In this document: positions 7,908-18,571 of the stretch, in pieces
Position numbering within the stretch: position 1 is the stretch's first letter
Layout: each line of letters begins with the position of its first letter
Origin: Pirellulales bacterium
GTDB lineage: Bacteria; Planctomycetota; Planctomycetia; Pirellulales; Lacipirellulaceae
Length of the DNA stretch: 64,000 nt
Direction: 5' to 3'
Assembly (NCBI GenBank): GCA_022841705.1
Contig: JALHQZ010000002.1
Span: 1,302,001 to 1,366,000 of the forward strand
Program-made: the position numbers and the translations under genes
The notes under the pieces: model-generated
What the model was told of the DNA's origin: nothing
The model's input: the letters and a program-made list of their open reading frames with translations, nothing else
The model's database searches: none

Positions 7908-10900
7908 ATGATTCGATATCGCCGTACGCTCTCAATAGTTTGGGCACTCTGCGCGGTGCTCACAGCAGAGTCGATCGCAAAAGAGGCAGACCCGCGCACT
8001 GCAGAAAAAGTTCCGTCACAAGTGAAGGGAGTCCCCGATTTCAATCAGAAAGTGCGGCCAATCCTGGCCGACAAATGTCTCGCCTGCCACGGGCCGGACG
8101 CTGAGCATCGCCAAGCGGATCTGCGGTTGGACCTGCGCGGCAGCAGTGGCGACAGCCGTGGCGCGGAAGCGGTGCTGGGCGAAACGCTTCTCGACCGGAT
8201 CACCACGAGCGATCCGGACCTCCTGATGCCGCCGCCGGAAACAGGCAAACCGCTCAAAGCTGCGGAGGTGGATGTACTGCGGCAGTGGATGGCGGCAGGT
8301 GGTGAGTACGTGGATCACTGGGCCTTCACACCGCCCCAGAAACGCGAGCTGCCTTCGAACGCCACCAACCCCATCGACGCCTGGGCGCAGCAACAGTGGC
8401 GGGTGGCGGGCGTCTCGCCTTCGCCGCGGGCCGAACCTCATCATTTGCTGCGTCGGCTGTCGCTTGATTTAGTGGGCCTACCTCCTACGGCGACTGAAGC
8501 GGGGGGCGCCGCCGATTTGGCCACGCCTGAAGGCTACGCGGCGACCGTTGAGCGCTTGCTGGCTTCGCCACATTTCGGCGAACGTTGGGCGCGGGTTTGG
8601 CTCGACGCCGCCCGCTATGCCGACTCCGATGGCTTTGAGAAAGACAAGCCCCGCGACGTGTGGATGTATCGCGATTGGGTCATTAACGCCCTCAACGCCG
8701 ATTTGCCCTACGACCAGTTCATCATCCATCAAATCGCTGGCGACCTGCTGCCGGGCGCTCAGCAGGCCGAGCGGGTGGCGACCGGATTCTTGCGGAACTC
8801 GATGGTCAACGAAGAAGGGGGCATTGACCCCGAGCAATTTCGTATGGAGGCGATGTTCGATCGGCTCGACGCCATCGGCAAAGGGGTGCTGGGGCTCACC
8901 GTCAATTGTGCGCAGTGTCACAACCACAAGTACGATCCCATTTCGCAGACCGATTACTATCGGCTGCTGGCGTGCCTGAACAACTTCGACGATGGGGCGA
9001 TTCCCGTTTACACGCCCGCCGAGGAAAGCGAGCGGCAGCGCGTGCTGGCGGACATCGCCCGGCTGGAGGCGGAATTGAGGGCCGCCCAGCCCGATTGGCC
9101 GCAGCGCCTTGTGGCCTGGGCCAGCCGCACCGCGCCCTCCAGCAATCAGTGGACAACGCTCCGGCCTGCCATTGATGGAAGCGGCGGACAGAAGCATGTG
9201 TTGCTAAGCGATGGCTCGGTGCTCGCGCAGGGTTACGCCCCCCCCGAGTTGTTCTCGACGTTCACCATGCCCGTGGACCTCCCCCGCATCTCCGCCGTGC
9301 GAATTGAACTGCTGACGGACGCCAGCCTGCCGTGCAACGGACCCGGTCGGGCCATCGACGGCGCGTGCGCACTAAGCGAGTTAAAATTGATTTGGGTTGG
9401 GGACGACGGGCACAGCCCACCACAAGTATTGCCATTGCACGGCGCATCAGCGGATCTTGAGTTGCCGGAACAACCACTCGCCGAGCGGCTCCGTAACGAC
9501 AAACCGGAGACGCGACTGATCGGGCCGTCGGCGCTAGCCATTGATGATGACGAACTCACCGCTTGGGGAATCGATTTTGGCCCCGGCCGACGCAACGTCC
9601 CGCGTCAGGCGGTCTTCAAACTGCAGGAGCCCTTCACGGTTCCCCCCGGGGGCCAGCTCAAAGTGGATCTTCTGCAGAAGCACGGCGGCCCCAACGGTAA
9701 CGGAAATCAGCAGTACACCCTGGGTCGGTTTCGTTTCTCCGTGACATCGGACGAGGAGGCCGAAGCGGACCCCGTGCCCCCCGCCGTGCGAGCTTTGCTC
9801 GCGCGAGATTCCGCAACCTGGACGCCCGCCGAGCAGCAGGCCGCGTTCGCGTTCTATCGCACCACCGTCGCCAGTTGGGGACCGGTTAATCATCGCATTG
9901 AGACCCTCTGGAGCAAGCATCCGGCTGGGAGCACCCAATTGGCCGCTGTGGAGCGAACCGATCCCCGCCCGACGCATCGGCTCGACCGCGGCGATTTCCT
10001 GAAACCAGCGGAAGTCGTTCAGCCGGGCGGAATCGAATCCCTCCATTCGTTTCAACTCGGCGCCGATCCGCCCCGGTTGACGCTCGCCAAGTGGCTGGTC
10101 GACCGGCGATCCTCCACCACGGCCCGCGCCATGGTCAATCGCGTGTGGCAGCATTATTTTGGCGACGGGCTCGTCGCGACCTCCGCCGATTTGGGGTTGC
10201 AGGGAGCGCCCCCGACGCACCCGGAACTACTTGACTGGCTAGCCGCCGATTTGATGGAACATGGGTGGCGCGTCAAACGCCTTCACCGCCTGATTGTCAC
10301 CTCCCAGGTGTACCAGCAGAGTTCGCGGGTCTCGCCGGAATTACTGGAGCGTGATCCAGCGAATTCGCTGCTCGCGCGCGGACCACGCTTCCGCGTCGAT
10401 GCGGAAGTGGTGCGGGACATCGCGTTGAGGGTTAGTGGGCTGCTCGATTCCCAGATCGGCGGGCCGAGCGTCTATCCCACCGCGCCAGAGTTCTTATTTC
10501 GGCCGCCGAATAGCTACGGCGACAAGTCGTGGTTCACCAGCACCGGCAGCCAGCAGTACCGACGCGGGCTGTATACTTTCCGTTACCGCTCGACGCCGTA
10601 CCCCGCTTACGCGGCGTTTGATGCTTGCACGGGGGAAACTTCCTGCGTCAAACGGCCGCGATCCAATACGCCGTTACAATCGCTGACGCTGCTGAATGAA
10701 CCGGTCTTTATGGAGTGCGCCAGAGCGCTGGGCCAGCGTTCGCTCGCGGCGCCGGTGGCCGATGATTTGCAGCGGATTGATTGGCTCCTGAAGAGCTGCC
10801 TGGCTCGCACCGCCACTGAGCGCGAGCGGGCGATGCTCCACCAGTTTCTCACTGCGGAACAGTCCCGCTTTACCGACAACGTTTCCACCGCTCACGAGTT

Positions 10901-11012
10901 TATGGGCGCCGCGTCCAGGGGGTTGTCGCGGGCAGAAGTCGCCCGCCAAGCAGCCTGGACCGCGCTGGCGCGCGTGGTGCTCAACCTCGACGAAGCCATT
11001 ACCAAGCAATAG
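7908..11012 (+). CDS. PSD1-type protein: cytochrome c-like domain + DUF1549 + DUF1553
   Basis: 1034-residue exported planctomycete protein. A signal peptide (1-24) precedes a PSCyt1 domain with a heme-binding C57-L-A-C60-H61 motif and the typical DAEHRQADLRLDLR. DUF1549 follows (from about 150: PHHLLRRLSLDLVGLPP) with a second CxxCH (CAQCHNHKYDPI). Then comes a discoidin-like insert (about 400-600) and DUF1553 (about 690-1030: LAKWLVDRRSSTTARAMVNRVWQHYFG). It sits 2 bases before a DUF1501 gene, the constant partner of this family. The biochemical role is not established; periplasmic redox or glycan processing is suspected because such pairs occur beside carbohydrate and sulfatase genes. Confidence 0.92.
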   Translation: MIRYRRTLSIVWALCAVLTAESIAKEADPRTAEKVPSQVKGVPDFNQKVRPILADKCLACHGPDAEHRQADLRLDLRGSSGDSRGAEAVLGETLLDRITTSDPDLLMPPPETGKPLKAAEVDVLRQWMAAGGEYVDHWAFTPPQKRELPSNATNPIDAWAQQQWRVAGVSPSPRAEPHHLLRRLSLDLVGLPPTATEAGGAADLATPEGYAATVERLLASPHFGERWARVWLDAARYADSDGFEKDKPRDVWMYRDWVINALNADLPYDQFIIHQIAGDLLPGAQQAERVATGFLRNSMVNEEGGIDPEQFRMEAMFDRLDAIGKGVLGLTVNCAQCHNHKYDPISQTDYYRLLACLNNFDDGAIPVYTPAEESERQRVLADIARLEAELRAAQPDWPQRLVAWASRTAPSSNQWTTLRPAIDGSGGQKHVLLSDGSVLAQGYAPPELFSTFTMPVDLPRISAVRIELLTDASLPCNGPGRAIDGACALSELKLIWVGDDGHSPPQVLPLHGASADLELPEQPLAERLRNDKPETRLIGPSALAIDDDELTAWGIDFGPGRRNVPRQAVFKLQEPFTVPPGGQLKVDLLQKHGGPNGNGNQQYTLGRFRFSVTSDEEAEADPVPPAVRALLARDSATWTPAEQQAAFAFYRTTVASWGPVNHRIETLWSKHPAGSTQLAAVERTDPRPTHRLDRGDFLKPAEVVQPGGIESLHSFQLGADPPRLTLAKWLVDRRSSTTARAMVNRVWQHYFGDGLVATSADLGLQGAPPTHPELLDWLAADLMEHGWRVKRLHRLIVTSQVYQQSSRVSPELLERDPANSLLARGPRFRVDAEVVRDIALRVSGLLDSQIGGPSVYPTAPEFLFRPPNSYGDKSWFTSTGSQQYRRGLYTFRYRSTPYPAYAAFDACTGETSCVKRPRSNTPLQSLTLLNEPVFMECARALGQRSLAAPVADDLQRIDWLLKSCLARTATERERAMLHQFLTAEQSRFTDNVSTAHEFMGAASRGLSRAEVARQAAWTALARVVLNLDEAITKQ

Positions 11013-11014
11013 CC

Positions 11015-12430
11015 ATGCAAACAGACTTGCCCTTGGGTTCCGGCTCCGCCATCGCGCGGCGATGGTTCTTGCAGCAGTGCGGCGTGGGACTTGGCGCGGT
11101 CGCGCTCGAAGCGCTCGGCGCGCGCTCAGCCCGCGCCGCTAGCTTGCCGCCGCAGCGGCCAGCCACCGCCAAAAACGTGATTTATCTGTTCATGGCGGGC
11201 GCACCGAGCCACTTGGAACTTTTCGACTATAAACCCCAATTGGCAAAATACGACGGCCAGTCGCCCCCCGCGGAATTGCTGAAAGGGTATCGCGCAGCGT
11301 TTATCAATCCGAACTCCACCTTGATGGGGCCGAAATTTAAGTTTGCCAAGCACGGCCAGAGCGGGGCCGCGATTTCGGAATTGCTGCCGCATCTCGCGAG
11401 CGTTGCCGACGACATCGCCATTGTCCGCTCGATGCAAACCGACGCGTTTAATCACGCGCCGGGTCAAATCCTCATGAGCACCGGTTCGCAGCAGTTCGGC
11501 AAGCCGAGCTTAGGCTCCTGGCTGATGTACGGATTGGGGAGCGAATGCGCGGACCTGCCGGGCTTTGTCGTCTTCAGCACCGGCAGGAGTGGCCCGAGTG
11601 GCGGCTGTTCGAATTGGGGGAGCGGCTTTCTGCCGACAACCCACCAAGGGGTGGAGCTCCGCACCGATAGCGATCCGGTGCTGTACCTCAACAACCCGCC
11701 CGGCGTTGACCAGCGATTACAGCGCGCATCGCTCAACGCCATCAACCAGCTGAACGCCGAAAATCTGGCCGCGATGGGTGACCCTGAAATTGCCACTCGT
11801 ATCGCCGCGTACGAGATGGCCTACCGCATGCAGGCCGCCGCGCCCGAAGTGGTCGACCTCAGCCAAGAACCGCAGCAGATTCTCGACCTCTACGGCGCGG
11901 AGCCCGGCAAGCGTTCCTTTGCCAACACGTGCCTCTTGGCCCGACGACTGGTGGAACGCGGCGTTCGATTCGTCGAAATTTTTCATGAAGCGTGGGACCA
12001 GCATGGCTATTTGGTAAAGGATTTGATGAAAAACTGCGCCGATACCGATCGCGCGTGTGGCGCGTTGATTACCGACCTTAAGCAGCGTGGCCTGTTAGAC
12101 GAGACGCTGGTGGTGTGGGGAGGCGAATTCGGCCGCACCCCCATGGTCCAAGGAGATCCGTCGGACCTCGATGCCGGCCGCGATCATCACCCCAACGCGT
12201 TCACAATGTGGCTGGCTGGCGGCGGCATCAAGCCCGGCATTACGTATGGCGAGACCGATGACTTTGGCTTCAACGTCTCTCATGACTCAGTGCATGTGCG
12301 TGACCTGCACGCCACCATCCTGCACACTCTCGGCTTCGATCACAATCGACTCACCTACAAGCACCAGGGGCTCGATCAGAAGCTCACGGGGGTGCTCCCG
12401 GCGCGGGTCGTGCAAGAGTTGTTGGCCTAA
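11015..12430 (+). CDS. DUF1501 domain-containing exported protein
   Basis: 471 residues with a twin-arginine-like leader (ARRWFLQQCGVGLGAVAL, then an A-R-A cleavage region near 40). The core carries the sulfatase/alkaline-phosphatase-like DUF1501 landmarks: VIYLFMAGAPSHLELFDYKP, HAPGQILMSTGSQQFGKPSLGSW, LLDETLVVWGGEFGRTPMVQ, GRDHHPNAFTMWLAGGGIKPG and the final HATILHTLGFDHNRLTYKHQG. Starts 2 bases after the DUF1553 gene, so co-transcribed. Planctomycetes encode many such pairs; substrate unknown. Complete in length. Confidence 0.93.
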   Translation: MQTDLPLGSGSAIARRWFLQQCGVGLGAVALEALGARSARAASLPPQRPATAKNVIYLFMAGAPSHLELFDYKPQLAKYDGQSPPAELLKGYRAAFINPNSTLMGPKFKFAKHGQSGAAISELLPHLASVADDIAIVRSMQTDAFNHAPGQILMSTGSQQFGKPSLGSWLMYGLGSECADLPGFVVFSTGRSGPSGGCSNWGSGFLPTTHQGVELRTDSDPVLYLNNPPGVDQRLQRASLNAINQLNAENLAAMGDPEIATRIAAYEMAYRMQAAAPEVVDLSQEPQQILDLYGAEPGKRSFANTCLLARRLVERGVRFVEIFHEAWDQHGYLVKDLMKNCADTDRACGALITDLKQRGLLDETLVVWGGEFGRTPMVQGDPSDLDAGRDHHPNAFTMWLAGGGIKPGITYGETDDFGFNVSHDSVHVRDLHATILHTLGFDHNRLTYKHQGLDQKLTGVLPARVVQELLA

Positions 12431-12997
12431 TCGGGCCTCCTTGAACCGGGGGAAGATGGTCACAGTCGGAGGGCGGACTGGGCATGTTATGCGAGTTACT
12501 CTCGGGTGAGTCCGGGAGGGTCGTTTCAAGCGTGTGAGTAATACAAAAAACGTCAACCTGAAGTGCCGCCGCGAAACACGAGAGTCGACCTCCTCTGTTC
12601 GCCAAGCGAAACGGCGAAGGGGCGATTAGGCGACGATTCGTAGCAGAGATGTGAGTTTAAGCTCAATCGACTCGCCGGAGAAATGTCCCCTTTTCGAGGC
12701 GATTTCGAGACGAATGGCATTCGCACACTTTGATAAAAAACAACAATCGATTGGGAAACATCGTCAATTGAAACTCGCTAAGATACAGAAGGGTTGCAAG
12801 CGATTACCGCAGTCGCCAGAGCGTGCTGAAAGCCGATTCGGTGGTTCTTACCGAAGTTAGGTAAACGCTCTTGGATCCCGTAAAACTTTTCAATCGTGCC
12901 CCCACGCGGGGTCCATTTTCAATAAACTCATCGAAACGCGAAATATTTTTCGGCTGGCCTTGAAGCCAAGCTGCGCGAACTCTAGGAGCGACCAGGG
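12431..12997. other. Intergenic region with regulatory element
   Basis: 567 bases without a supported gene. The only structure noted is the repeated element at 12725-12770, which begins 273 bases before the DUF1559 gene start. Confidence 0.5.
12725..12770 (+). promoter_or_regulatory. Repeated upstream element, copy 2
   Basis: 'cacactttgataaaaaacaa' then 'caatcgattgggaaacat' then 'cgtcaattg'. Nearly identical to 44237-44281 and 36779-36822. It contains the palindrome CAATCGATTG and ends about 230 bases before the DUF1559 gene. Just downstream is 'gctaagatac', matching 'gctaacatgc' at the same distance in the 44237 copy, a possible -10 region. Confidence 0.65.
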
Positions 12998-14119
12998 ATG
13001 AGCACTCAACTTACTCAACAACGTCGCGCATTCACTCTAGTGGAACTTTTGGTAGTAATTGCCATCATCGGCATCCTGGTGGCGCTGTTATTGCCGGCGG
13101 TGCAGGCGGCGCGCGAAGCGGCTCGGCGCACGCAATGCAAGAGCCAACTCCGTCAGATGGGGATCGCACTGCAGAATCATCACGATGCCTTCCAATATTT
13201 CCCCAGCGGTGGGTGGGGACATTTGTGGGTGCCGGCGCCGGATGAAGGGTCGGGCAAGAACCAGCCAGGCGGGTTTGTGTATTCGCTCTTGCCGTTCATG
13301 GAAGAAAATGCGCTTCGCGACTTAGGGAAAGGTCTCCCTCCTACCCAGCAACTGGCCGCACTTAAGCAGCTTATGGTTTCGCCCATCACCATCCTGAACT
13401 GTCCCTCGCGCCGCGCGCCGGCGGCGTACCCGCTCGTGAAATCGGTCTATGGTAAGTATCGGATGCTCGGGTCCGATCCCAATGCTCCGGTCTCGTTCGA
13501 CGCGATTATGGATCCCGGTCTCTCCTACCGGAGCGATTACGCGGGGTGCGTGAGCGGCGGCTCGCAAACCCTTTATCGGCAGCTTGATGCGGGGGGGCCG
13601 GACGGCAAGCGGGAGGCGGACCGGGCCGAGCCACCTAGTGGAGGTACCGGCCCCGACAATCTCAACGCAGCGGCAATTTGGGAGAAACGGAAGTTTGGGA
13701 ATCCAAGCACTTGGGATAGTTTCGGGGCTAACAGGAACGGCGTGATTCTCCCGCGCTATCCCGTTAGCTTGAAGAAAGTTACCGATGGGACCAGCAAGAC
13801 GTACGCGGTTGGGGAAAAAACACTCGACTCCGCGAAGTATCTCACCGGCGAAAGCGATTTGGATGACCAAGGCCCTTATAACGGCTTCGACCGCGACAAC
13901 GCAGTTTCTTCATTTCATCCCCCCCAAGTCGATATCGACAACTGGGGAGACACCACAGTCGACATAGAAAGGGTTAGTTACTTTGGCAGCGCACATCCCG
14001 CCGTCTTTCAAGTGGCCATGTGCGATGGGTCAGTTAAAGCGGTGAGCTACGATGTCGATCAAGAAGTTCACGGTGCTGCCGGAAGCCGAGATTGGGGAGA
14101 AGTTGTGAATGAGCCTTAA
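12998..14119 (+). CDS. DUF1559 domain protein (type IV pilin-like N-terminus)
   Basis: 373 residues. The N-terminus [36 protein letters not shown] is the prepilin-type cleavage/methylation motif (F12 as mature residue 1, Glu at +5) fused to the DUF1559 start. The C-terminus has the family's H-x9-DG motif: H333 then DG at 343-344 ([12 protein letters not shown]). Proteins of this type are greatly expanded in planctomycetes, probably as surface pseudopilins exported by a type II-like system. Preceded by the repeated upstream element. Specific function unknown. Confidence 0.93.
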   Translation: MSTQLTQQRRAFTLVELLVVIAIIGILVALLLPAVQAAREAARRTQCKSQLRQMGIALQNHHDAFQYFPSGGWGHLWVPAPDEGSGKNQPGGFVYSLLPFMEENALRDLGKGLPPTQQLAALKQLMVSPITILNCPSRRAPAAYPLVKSVYGKYRMLGSDPNAPVSFDAIMDPGLSYRSDYAGCVSGGSQTLYRQLDAGGPDGKREADRAEPPSGGTGPDNLNAAAIWEKRKFGNPSTWDSFGANRNGVILPRYPVSLKKVTDGTSKTYAVGEKTLDSAKYLTGESDLDDQGPYNGFDRDNAVSSFHPPQVDIDNWGDTTVDIERVSYFGSAHPAVFQVAMCDGSVKAVSYDVDQEVHGAAGSRDWGEVVNEP

Positions 14120-14631
14120 GCTCCGTGTGGCTGGCGATTGCCGTTAGAAAAACTACGGACGACACGACTTGTAGGGAGCGGCCTACTCAGAAAGAAAAGC
14201 TTTGGTCAGTTGGCCAAATCGTAACGAACTTGCCTAGCGAAACGGACCCTCGTTCAGTGAACCAGCGACGGCGCTATCAATACAGGTGGCCAAGCGAGCG
14301 TGACGATCCGTTGCGAGTTCGATTGACAGCGTGAAAGGTTACCTTTGCGGCCGATAGTGGATGATTGGAGACACGAACATTTGTAGCCTAAACTTAATGC
14401 GCCCAATCATCCGCTAAATAAGGGGCTTGAGCCGAAACGTCAGTGGGTTCGCTTTCCCTCTTGTCGCGGTCCTCGATGCGAAGCGTGTCAACAGCAGTGC
14501 GATCGGCTTTTCGACAATTTAACTCATCCTCTCGCCACTCCTCTGTTTTAGTTTTTGCGGCATATCAAAGTTTGCTTCACTGCGTTGGTTGACGCTGCGA
14601 AGCATATTTCCCACTTTAGGAGTTATCACAA
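14120..14631. other. Intergenic region, no gene seen
   Basis: About 510 bases between the DUF1559 gene and a PEP-CTERM gene. No copy of the repeated upstream element and no supported gene. A short frame at 14125-14334 has no recognisable features. Confidence 0.4.
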
Positions 14632-15726
14632 ATGCGATTCTCAACTTTATTTTGCACTGTAGCCACAGCTTTAGTGTCTGCCTCAACCGCTCAGGCAGTT
14701 CTGATTGGCTATGAAGGCTTCGCTGGCTATACAGTCGGCGCCCCGCTCGATGGCCAAGCGGGAACGGGTAATATTGGCTTTGAGGCCGGTTCAACCTGGA
14801 CCGGTATTTTGCATAATGCTCGGGCAGAAAGTTTGAGCTACACGAACGGTGGCACGCTACTTACCACCGGCGGATCGCTCATTTCCAACCATACTGACGG
14901 AAGCACCAATATCCGTCCCCTCGCCGCCCCCATTGCCACCACGTCGACCACTGGCGAGGAGTTTTGGTTGTCTTACTTGTTCAAAGGTGGCCCCGTCACC
15001 CAAGACGCGAACCTTGTGCGATTCTATGTCGAGGCCGGCGCTGGCGGGCAAGATGGGCAACGAATCGACTTAAATGTGATCCGTGGCTGGCCCGATACTT
15101 CCGAACTGTACACCCGGTCAGAATCCTATTTCGGCGGCGGCGCTCCTTACCAAGCCGACAGCACGGTCAAGATTGCGGACCAGGATGATGTCCCTCCCAC
15201 GCACGAGAACACTTTCTTCTTGGTGTTGCAGTATGTGCTTGATGACGCGAATACTGCTGGTGGGCAAGCGGTAATGCGAGTTTATGTGAACCCGGTAATT
15301 GGGGGCGCTGCGCCAGACATTTCGACCGCCGTCTCCGTGCAGAGTGGCTTCGGTGGTTTCGACAGCCCTGACATGTTGCGGCTCTGGACGCCCGGTAAGG
15401 GCTCTGACGCCGTGATCCGCGACGAAATCCGCTGGGGTACAACCTGGGCGGATGTGGCGCCTGTCGCGGCCGCACCGCTGCCGGGTGACTACAACGGCGA
15501 CGGATCTGTGAACCAGTTGGACCATGCCAAGTGGGTCGAACAGTTCGGCCAAAGTCTGCCGGAGGCAGATGGCAATCAAAACGGTGTCGTTGACGCCGGC
15601 GACTACAACATTTGGCGAGACAATGTCCCGGTTCCGGCGAGCGTGGCGAGTGTGCCCGAGCCCGCCGCGATGATTGTGCTGGTTCTCGGCGGTAGCTTGA
15701 TCGGGTGGCGCCGTTGTCGAGAATAA
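14632..15726 (+). CDS. PEP-CTERM protein with dockerin-like segment, paralogue A
   Basis: 364 residues: signal peptide (1-22), a beta-rich domain starting VLIGYEGFAGYTVGAPLDGQAGTGN and containing SYTNGGTLLTTGGSLIS, a dockerin-type calcium repeat (PGDYNGDGSVNQLDHAKW, then ADGNQNGVVDAGDYNIW), and a PEP-CTERM sorting tail (VPEPAAMIVLVLGGSLIG, then RRCRE). Two shorter paralogues without the dockerin lie at 44685 and 45771. The N-terminal domain resembles concanavalin-type lectin folds in planctomycete surface proteins, so glycan binding is plausible but inferred. Sorting would require an exosortase, which is not in this window. Confidence 0.85.
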   Translation: MRFSTLFCTVATALVSASTAQAVLIGYEGFAGYTVGAPLDGQAGTGNIGFEAGSTWTGILHNARAESLSYTNGGTLLTTGGSLISNHTDGSTNIRPLAAPIATTSTTGEEFWLSYLFKGGPVTQDANLVRFYVEAGAGGQDGQRIDLNVIRGWPDTSELYTRSESYFGGGAPYQADSTVKIADQDDVPPTHENTFFLVLQYVLDDANTAGGQAVMRVYVNPVIGGAAPDISTAVSVQSGFGGFDSPDMLRLWTPGKGSDAVIRDEIRWGTTWADVAPVAAAPLPGDYNGDGSVNQLDHAKWVEQFGQSLPEADGNQNGVVDAGDYNIWRDNVPVPASVASVPEPAAMIVLVLGGSLIGWRRCRE

Positions 15727-15890
15727 CATCGCCCGGACTCCACGACGAATTGCCGTCGCGGTCTGGATCGCAGCAGCGGTAAGTTGTCAGGACTTGCTCG
15801 AGGCCTTGATGAACTTCCCACTTACGTTGTTGACGTTAAATCCGACGGGGTGCTAATGTTCGGCGGCGTACAAGCGGCGATATCGACTCT

Positions 15891-15951
15891 AACTCGCTGG
15901 GGACTCAAGCGAGTTCGGCGGCCTAGTGGGAGGCCGCTTCCCCAGCGAGTT
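15891..15951 (+). terminator. Strong two-tier hairpin after the PEP-CTERM gene
   Basis: The outer stem 'aactcgctgggga' (15891-15903) pairs exactly with 'tccccagcgagtt' (15939-15951), and an inner stem 'gcggcct' (15918-15924) pairs with 'aggccgc' (15931-15937). Followed by 'atttcgtctt', only weakly T-rich. Probably a transcript end for the upstream gene; may instead be a dispersed hairpin repeat. Otherwise the 319-base gap holds nothing recognised. Confidence 0.55.
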
Positions 15952-16045
15952 ATTTCGTCTTGGCAAGTACAGTTGGAGCTGTTCGTAGTGAAATACAAAT
16001 GGTGAGTGCAGCTAATTAAGGCTACTTGGGATGTAAGGTTCGATA

Positions 16046-18571
16046 ATGCGAGATCGGCGTTTGGCACACTTCCGTTTTACGAGGCGTCCGGTTTTTGAGG
16101 CGCTGGAGCAACGCCAATTGCTAACGACTTTCTACGTCAGCACCACCGGCAGCAATAGCAACTCGGGTCTCGACCTTACAACTCCCTTCTTAACCATTCA
16201 GAAGGCGGCCGATGTCGCGCAGGCCGGGGACACGGTGCTCGTGCGCGGGGGGACTTATCGAGAAACCATTAGCACCCCGCGTTCTGGAACAGCTGCCGCC
16301 AGAATCACGTTTCAGAACTACGCCAACGAAGCGGTCACGGTTAACGGCGCTGACTTGATTGGCGGCTCTTGGAATGCACTTTCCAACGAAGTCTACTCCG
16401 CGCCGATGAACTGGCACTACCAGTTCGAAAATCAAACAACGAATGCGTTCAATTCCAATCAGATTTTCCACAACGGCAACATGCTGGAACTGGCGCGCTG
16501 GCCGAACCAAACCAGCGCAGACATCAGTCGTCCGACAAATGCGATTGCGACCGGCGCAACCTTTTCCAAAAGCAACCCTTCGCTCCCCAGCAATGACCTA
16601 ACAACCCTGAGCATCCCGAGCTTCACGGAAAATCCTGCCCGCTGGGTGGGGGCGAAGATCTGGGTGAATCTTGCTCGCAACGGTGCCGATGGACAAGGGC
16701 AGACCGGCACCGTGGTGAGCGCTGCCGCTGGCAGCATTACGGTCACTGGCATCGACACCCGCGGGGGCAATGGGCCGTGGGGTGTCGGTGCCGGTACCGA
16801 GTTCTACCTCTTCCAGCCGACGCTCTCAGCGATCAACGCCACCGGTGGAATTAGCGCCGCTCTCGATCGCGGAGAATGGTTCAAGGACCCCTCGACCAAT
16901 TTCGTCTACATCCGGACGGCGACGGGCGAAGCGCCCGCCGCGGGAAGTGTCGAGGCTAAGCGGCGCACCAATGGCTGGAACCTTGATGGGGACAGTTTCA
17001 TCACCGTGCAAGGGATCGATCTCTTCGCCGCGACGCTGACCACCGACTCGCTGGCCCGAGACCGCAATACCAGGCCCGGGGGAGTGGGGATAGCACCGGC
17101 CAACAATCTGCTGTTCGATTCCATCGACGCCAAGTATGTCACCCATTTCACCGACAATTCTGGCAACTATCAAAATCAGTGGCAACAAAAATCGGGATTG
17201 ATTATCAGCGGCAGCAACATCACGCTGCAAAACAGCAGCATCCAGTTCTCCGCGGGGTCGGGCGTCTCCGTGATCGGGCAATCGAACAAGATTCTGAACA
17301 ATTACATCCTGGACACCAATTACACCGCCAGCAACGCTGGAGCCTTGAATACCGGAAAGACGAACGATCCGGGCCCTGGCTTAGCTGACAGCTTCGATCA
17401 CGAGATCGCGTACAACTCGATCATCGACACCGCCGGCATGGGCATTCACTACGGGGCGCTCCGCAGCAGTGTCGGCAGCAGCGAGACCAATCCCAAAGCC
17501 CGCATCCACCACAACCTGCTGGAGGCGGGGATGCTACGCAGCGGCGACAGTGGCGCGATCGACTCGGTGGCAACTGACCACAATTGGGTGCGAATTGATC
17601 ACAACATCATCCGTAACTACAAAGGCCCCGGCACGTTTGGGATCTATCTCGACTTCAATCGGCAAGTGATTGTCGACCACAATCTGGTGTACGACACGCA
17701 CTGTGCGATGATCATCAACTGGAACAACACCACGACTCCCCAAAATATTCGAGCCTATAACAACACCCTCTTGACCGACAACTACATTCGTTCGTTGGAG
17801 AACGGGTTCGGCAGTCGAAATCTCGGGACCACGCTACGCAATAATATTATCGATGGGACAGGCGACAAGACCAACATTACCATGCTGGCGATTGTCTCCA
17901 ACCAAATTGCGTCAGCGCCCGCGATGTACGTTGATCCGGCGAATGGCAACTATCAGCTCAAGTCGACCGCGACGACGGCCATCAACATGGGCGTCAGCGT
18001 AGCGCCCTTCGACGATCCGCTGGTGGAGCCGCCGGATATTGGCGCGTTCGAGTTTGGCGCTCCCGCCTGGGTGGCGGGGGTTCAAACGCCGTTCATTCCC
18101 GGCGACTACAATCGCGACAACAGTGTGAACGTGGCCGATCACGCCTACTGGTTCGCCAACTTCGGCGCCACCACCAGCCCCGGCTTGCAGGCCGACGGCA
18201 ACGGCAATGGAGTCGTCGACGCGGCCGATTTTACATTTTGGCGAGATCTGTACGTGCCTCCCGCAGCAGTTGCCCAAGCTACTTCGGCGGTGAGCGCCGC
18301 TGTTGTGGCGCCTGTTGCTATCCACTTACCGATCGCTCCGTCACGCGCGCGGAGAAGCATCCCTCATGGCGCCATAGGCGCCGGCGCACTGCTGACTCCG
18401 GCACGCCAACGCGGTGACTTGGCGCACATACAACTGGCTGTGCTCGACACGGCGCTCGCGGAACTTGATCGAGAATCTTATCGAGAAGATGTTGCGAAGG
18501 CGCTGATCCAGAGCCGAGTAGCAAAGCTCAGCGGTGAGCTTACCTTATCCATCAAGGTGGGACAAAGATAA
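16046..18571 (+). CDS. Secreted right-handed beta-helix protein with dockerin-like tail
   Basis: 841 residues. It begins with the planctomycete extracellular N-terminal motif (FEALEQRQLLTTFYVS) instead of a classical signal peptide. The 'GSNSNSGLDLTTPFLTIQKA' start and 'VLVRGGTYRETI' are hallmarks of parallel beta-helix polysaccharide lyase/hydrolase-like proteins. A central run of N-rich coils (about 370-620: ILNNYILD, IRNYKGPGTFGIYLDF, DHNLVYDTHC, RAYNNTLL) fits pectate-lyase-like rungs. A dockerin-like repeat (PGDYNRDNSVNVADHAYW, then ADGNGNGVVDAADFTFWRD) sits near 690-740, followed by about 100 residues of unassigned C-terminus. Probably acts on or binds an acidic glycan; the enzymatic class cannot be fixed by eye. 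Confidence 0.82.
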   Translation: MRDRRLAHFRFTRRPVFEALEQRQLLTTFYVSTTGSNSNSGLDLTTPFLTIQKAADVAQAGDTVLVRGGTYRETISTPRSGTAAARITFQNYANEAVTVNGADLIGGSWNALSNEVYSAPMNWHYQFENQTTNAFNSNQIFHNGNMLELARWPNQTSADISRPTNAIATGATFSKSNPSLPSNDLTTLSIPSFTENPARWVGAKIWVNLARNGADGQGQTGTVVSAAAGSITVTGIDTRGGNGPWGVGAGTEFYLFQPTLSAINATGGISAALDRGEWFKDPSTNFVYIRTATGEAPAAGSVEAKRRTNGWNLDGDSFITVQGIDLFAATLTTDSLARDRNTRPGGVGIAPANNLLFDSIDAKYVTHFTDNSGNYQNQWQQKSGLIISGSNITLQNSSIQFSAGSGVSVIGQSNKILNNYILDTNYTASNAGALNTGKTNDPGPGLADSFDHEIAYNSIIDTAGMGIHYGALRSSVGSSETNPKARIHHNLLEAGMLRSGDSGAIDSVATDHNWVRIDHNIIRNYKGPGTFGIYLDFNRQVIVDHNLVYDTHCAMIINWNNTTTPQNIRAYNNTLLTDNYIRSLENGFGSRNLGTTLRNNIIDGTGDKTNITMLAIVSNQIASAPAMYVDPANGNYQLKSTATTAINMGVSVAPFDDPLVEPPDIGAFEFGAPAWVAGVQTPFIPGDYNRDNSVNVADHAYWFANFGATTSPGLQADGNGNGVVDAADFTFWRDLYVPPAAVAQATSAVSAAVVAPVAIHLPIAPSRARRSIPHGAIGAGALLTPARQRGDLAHIQLAVLDTALAELDRESYREDVAKALIQSRVAKLSGELTLSIKVGQR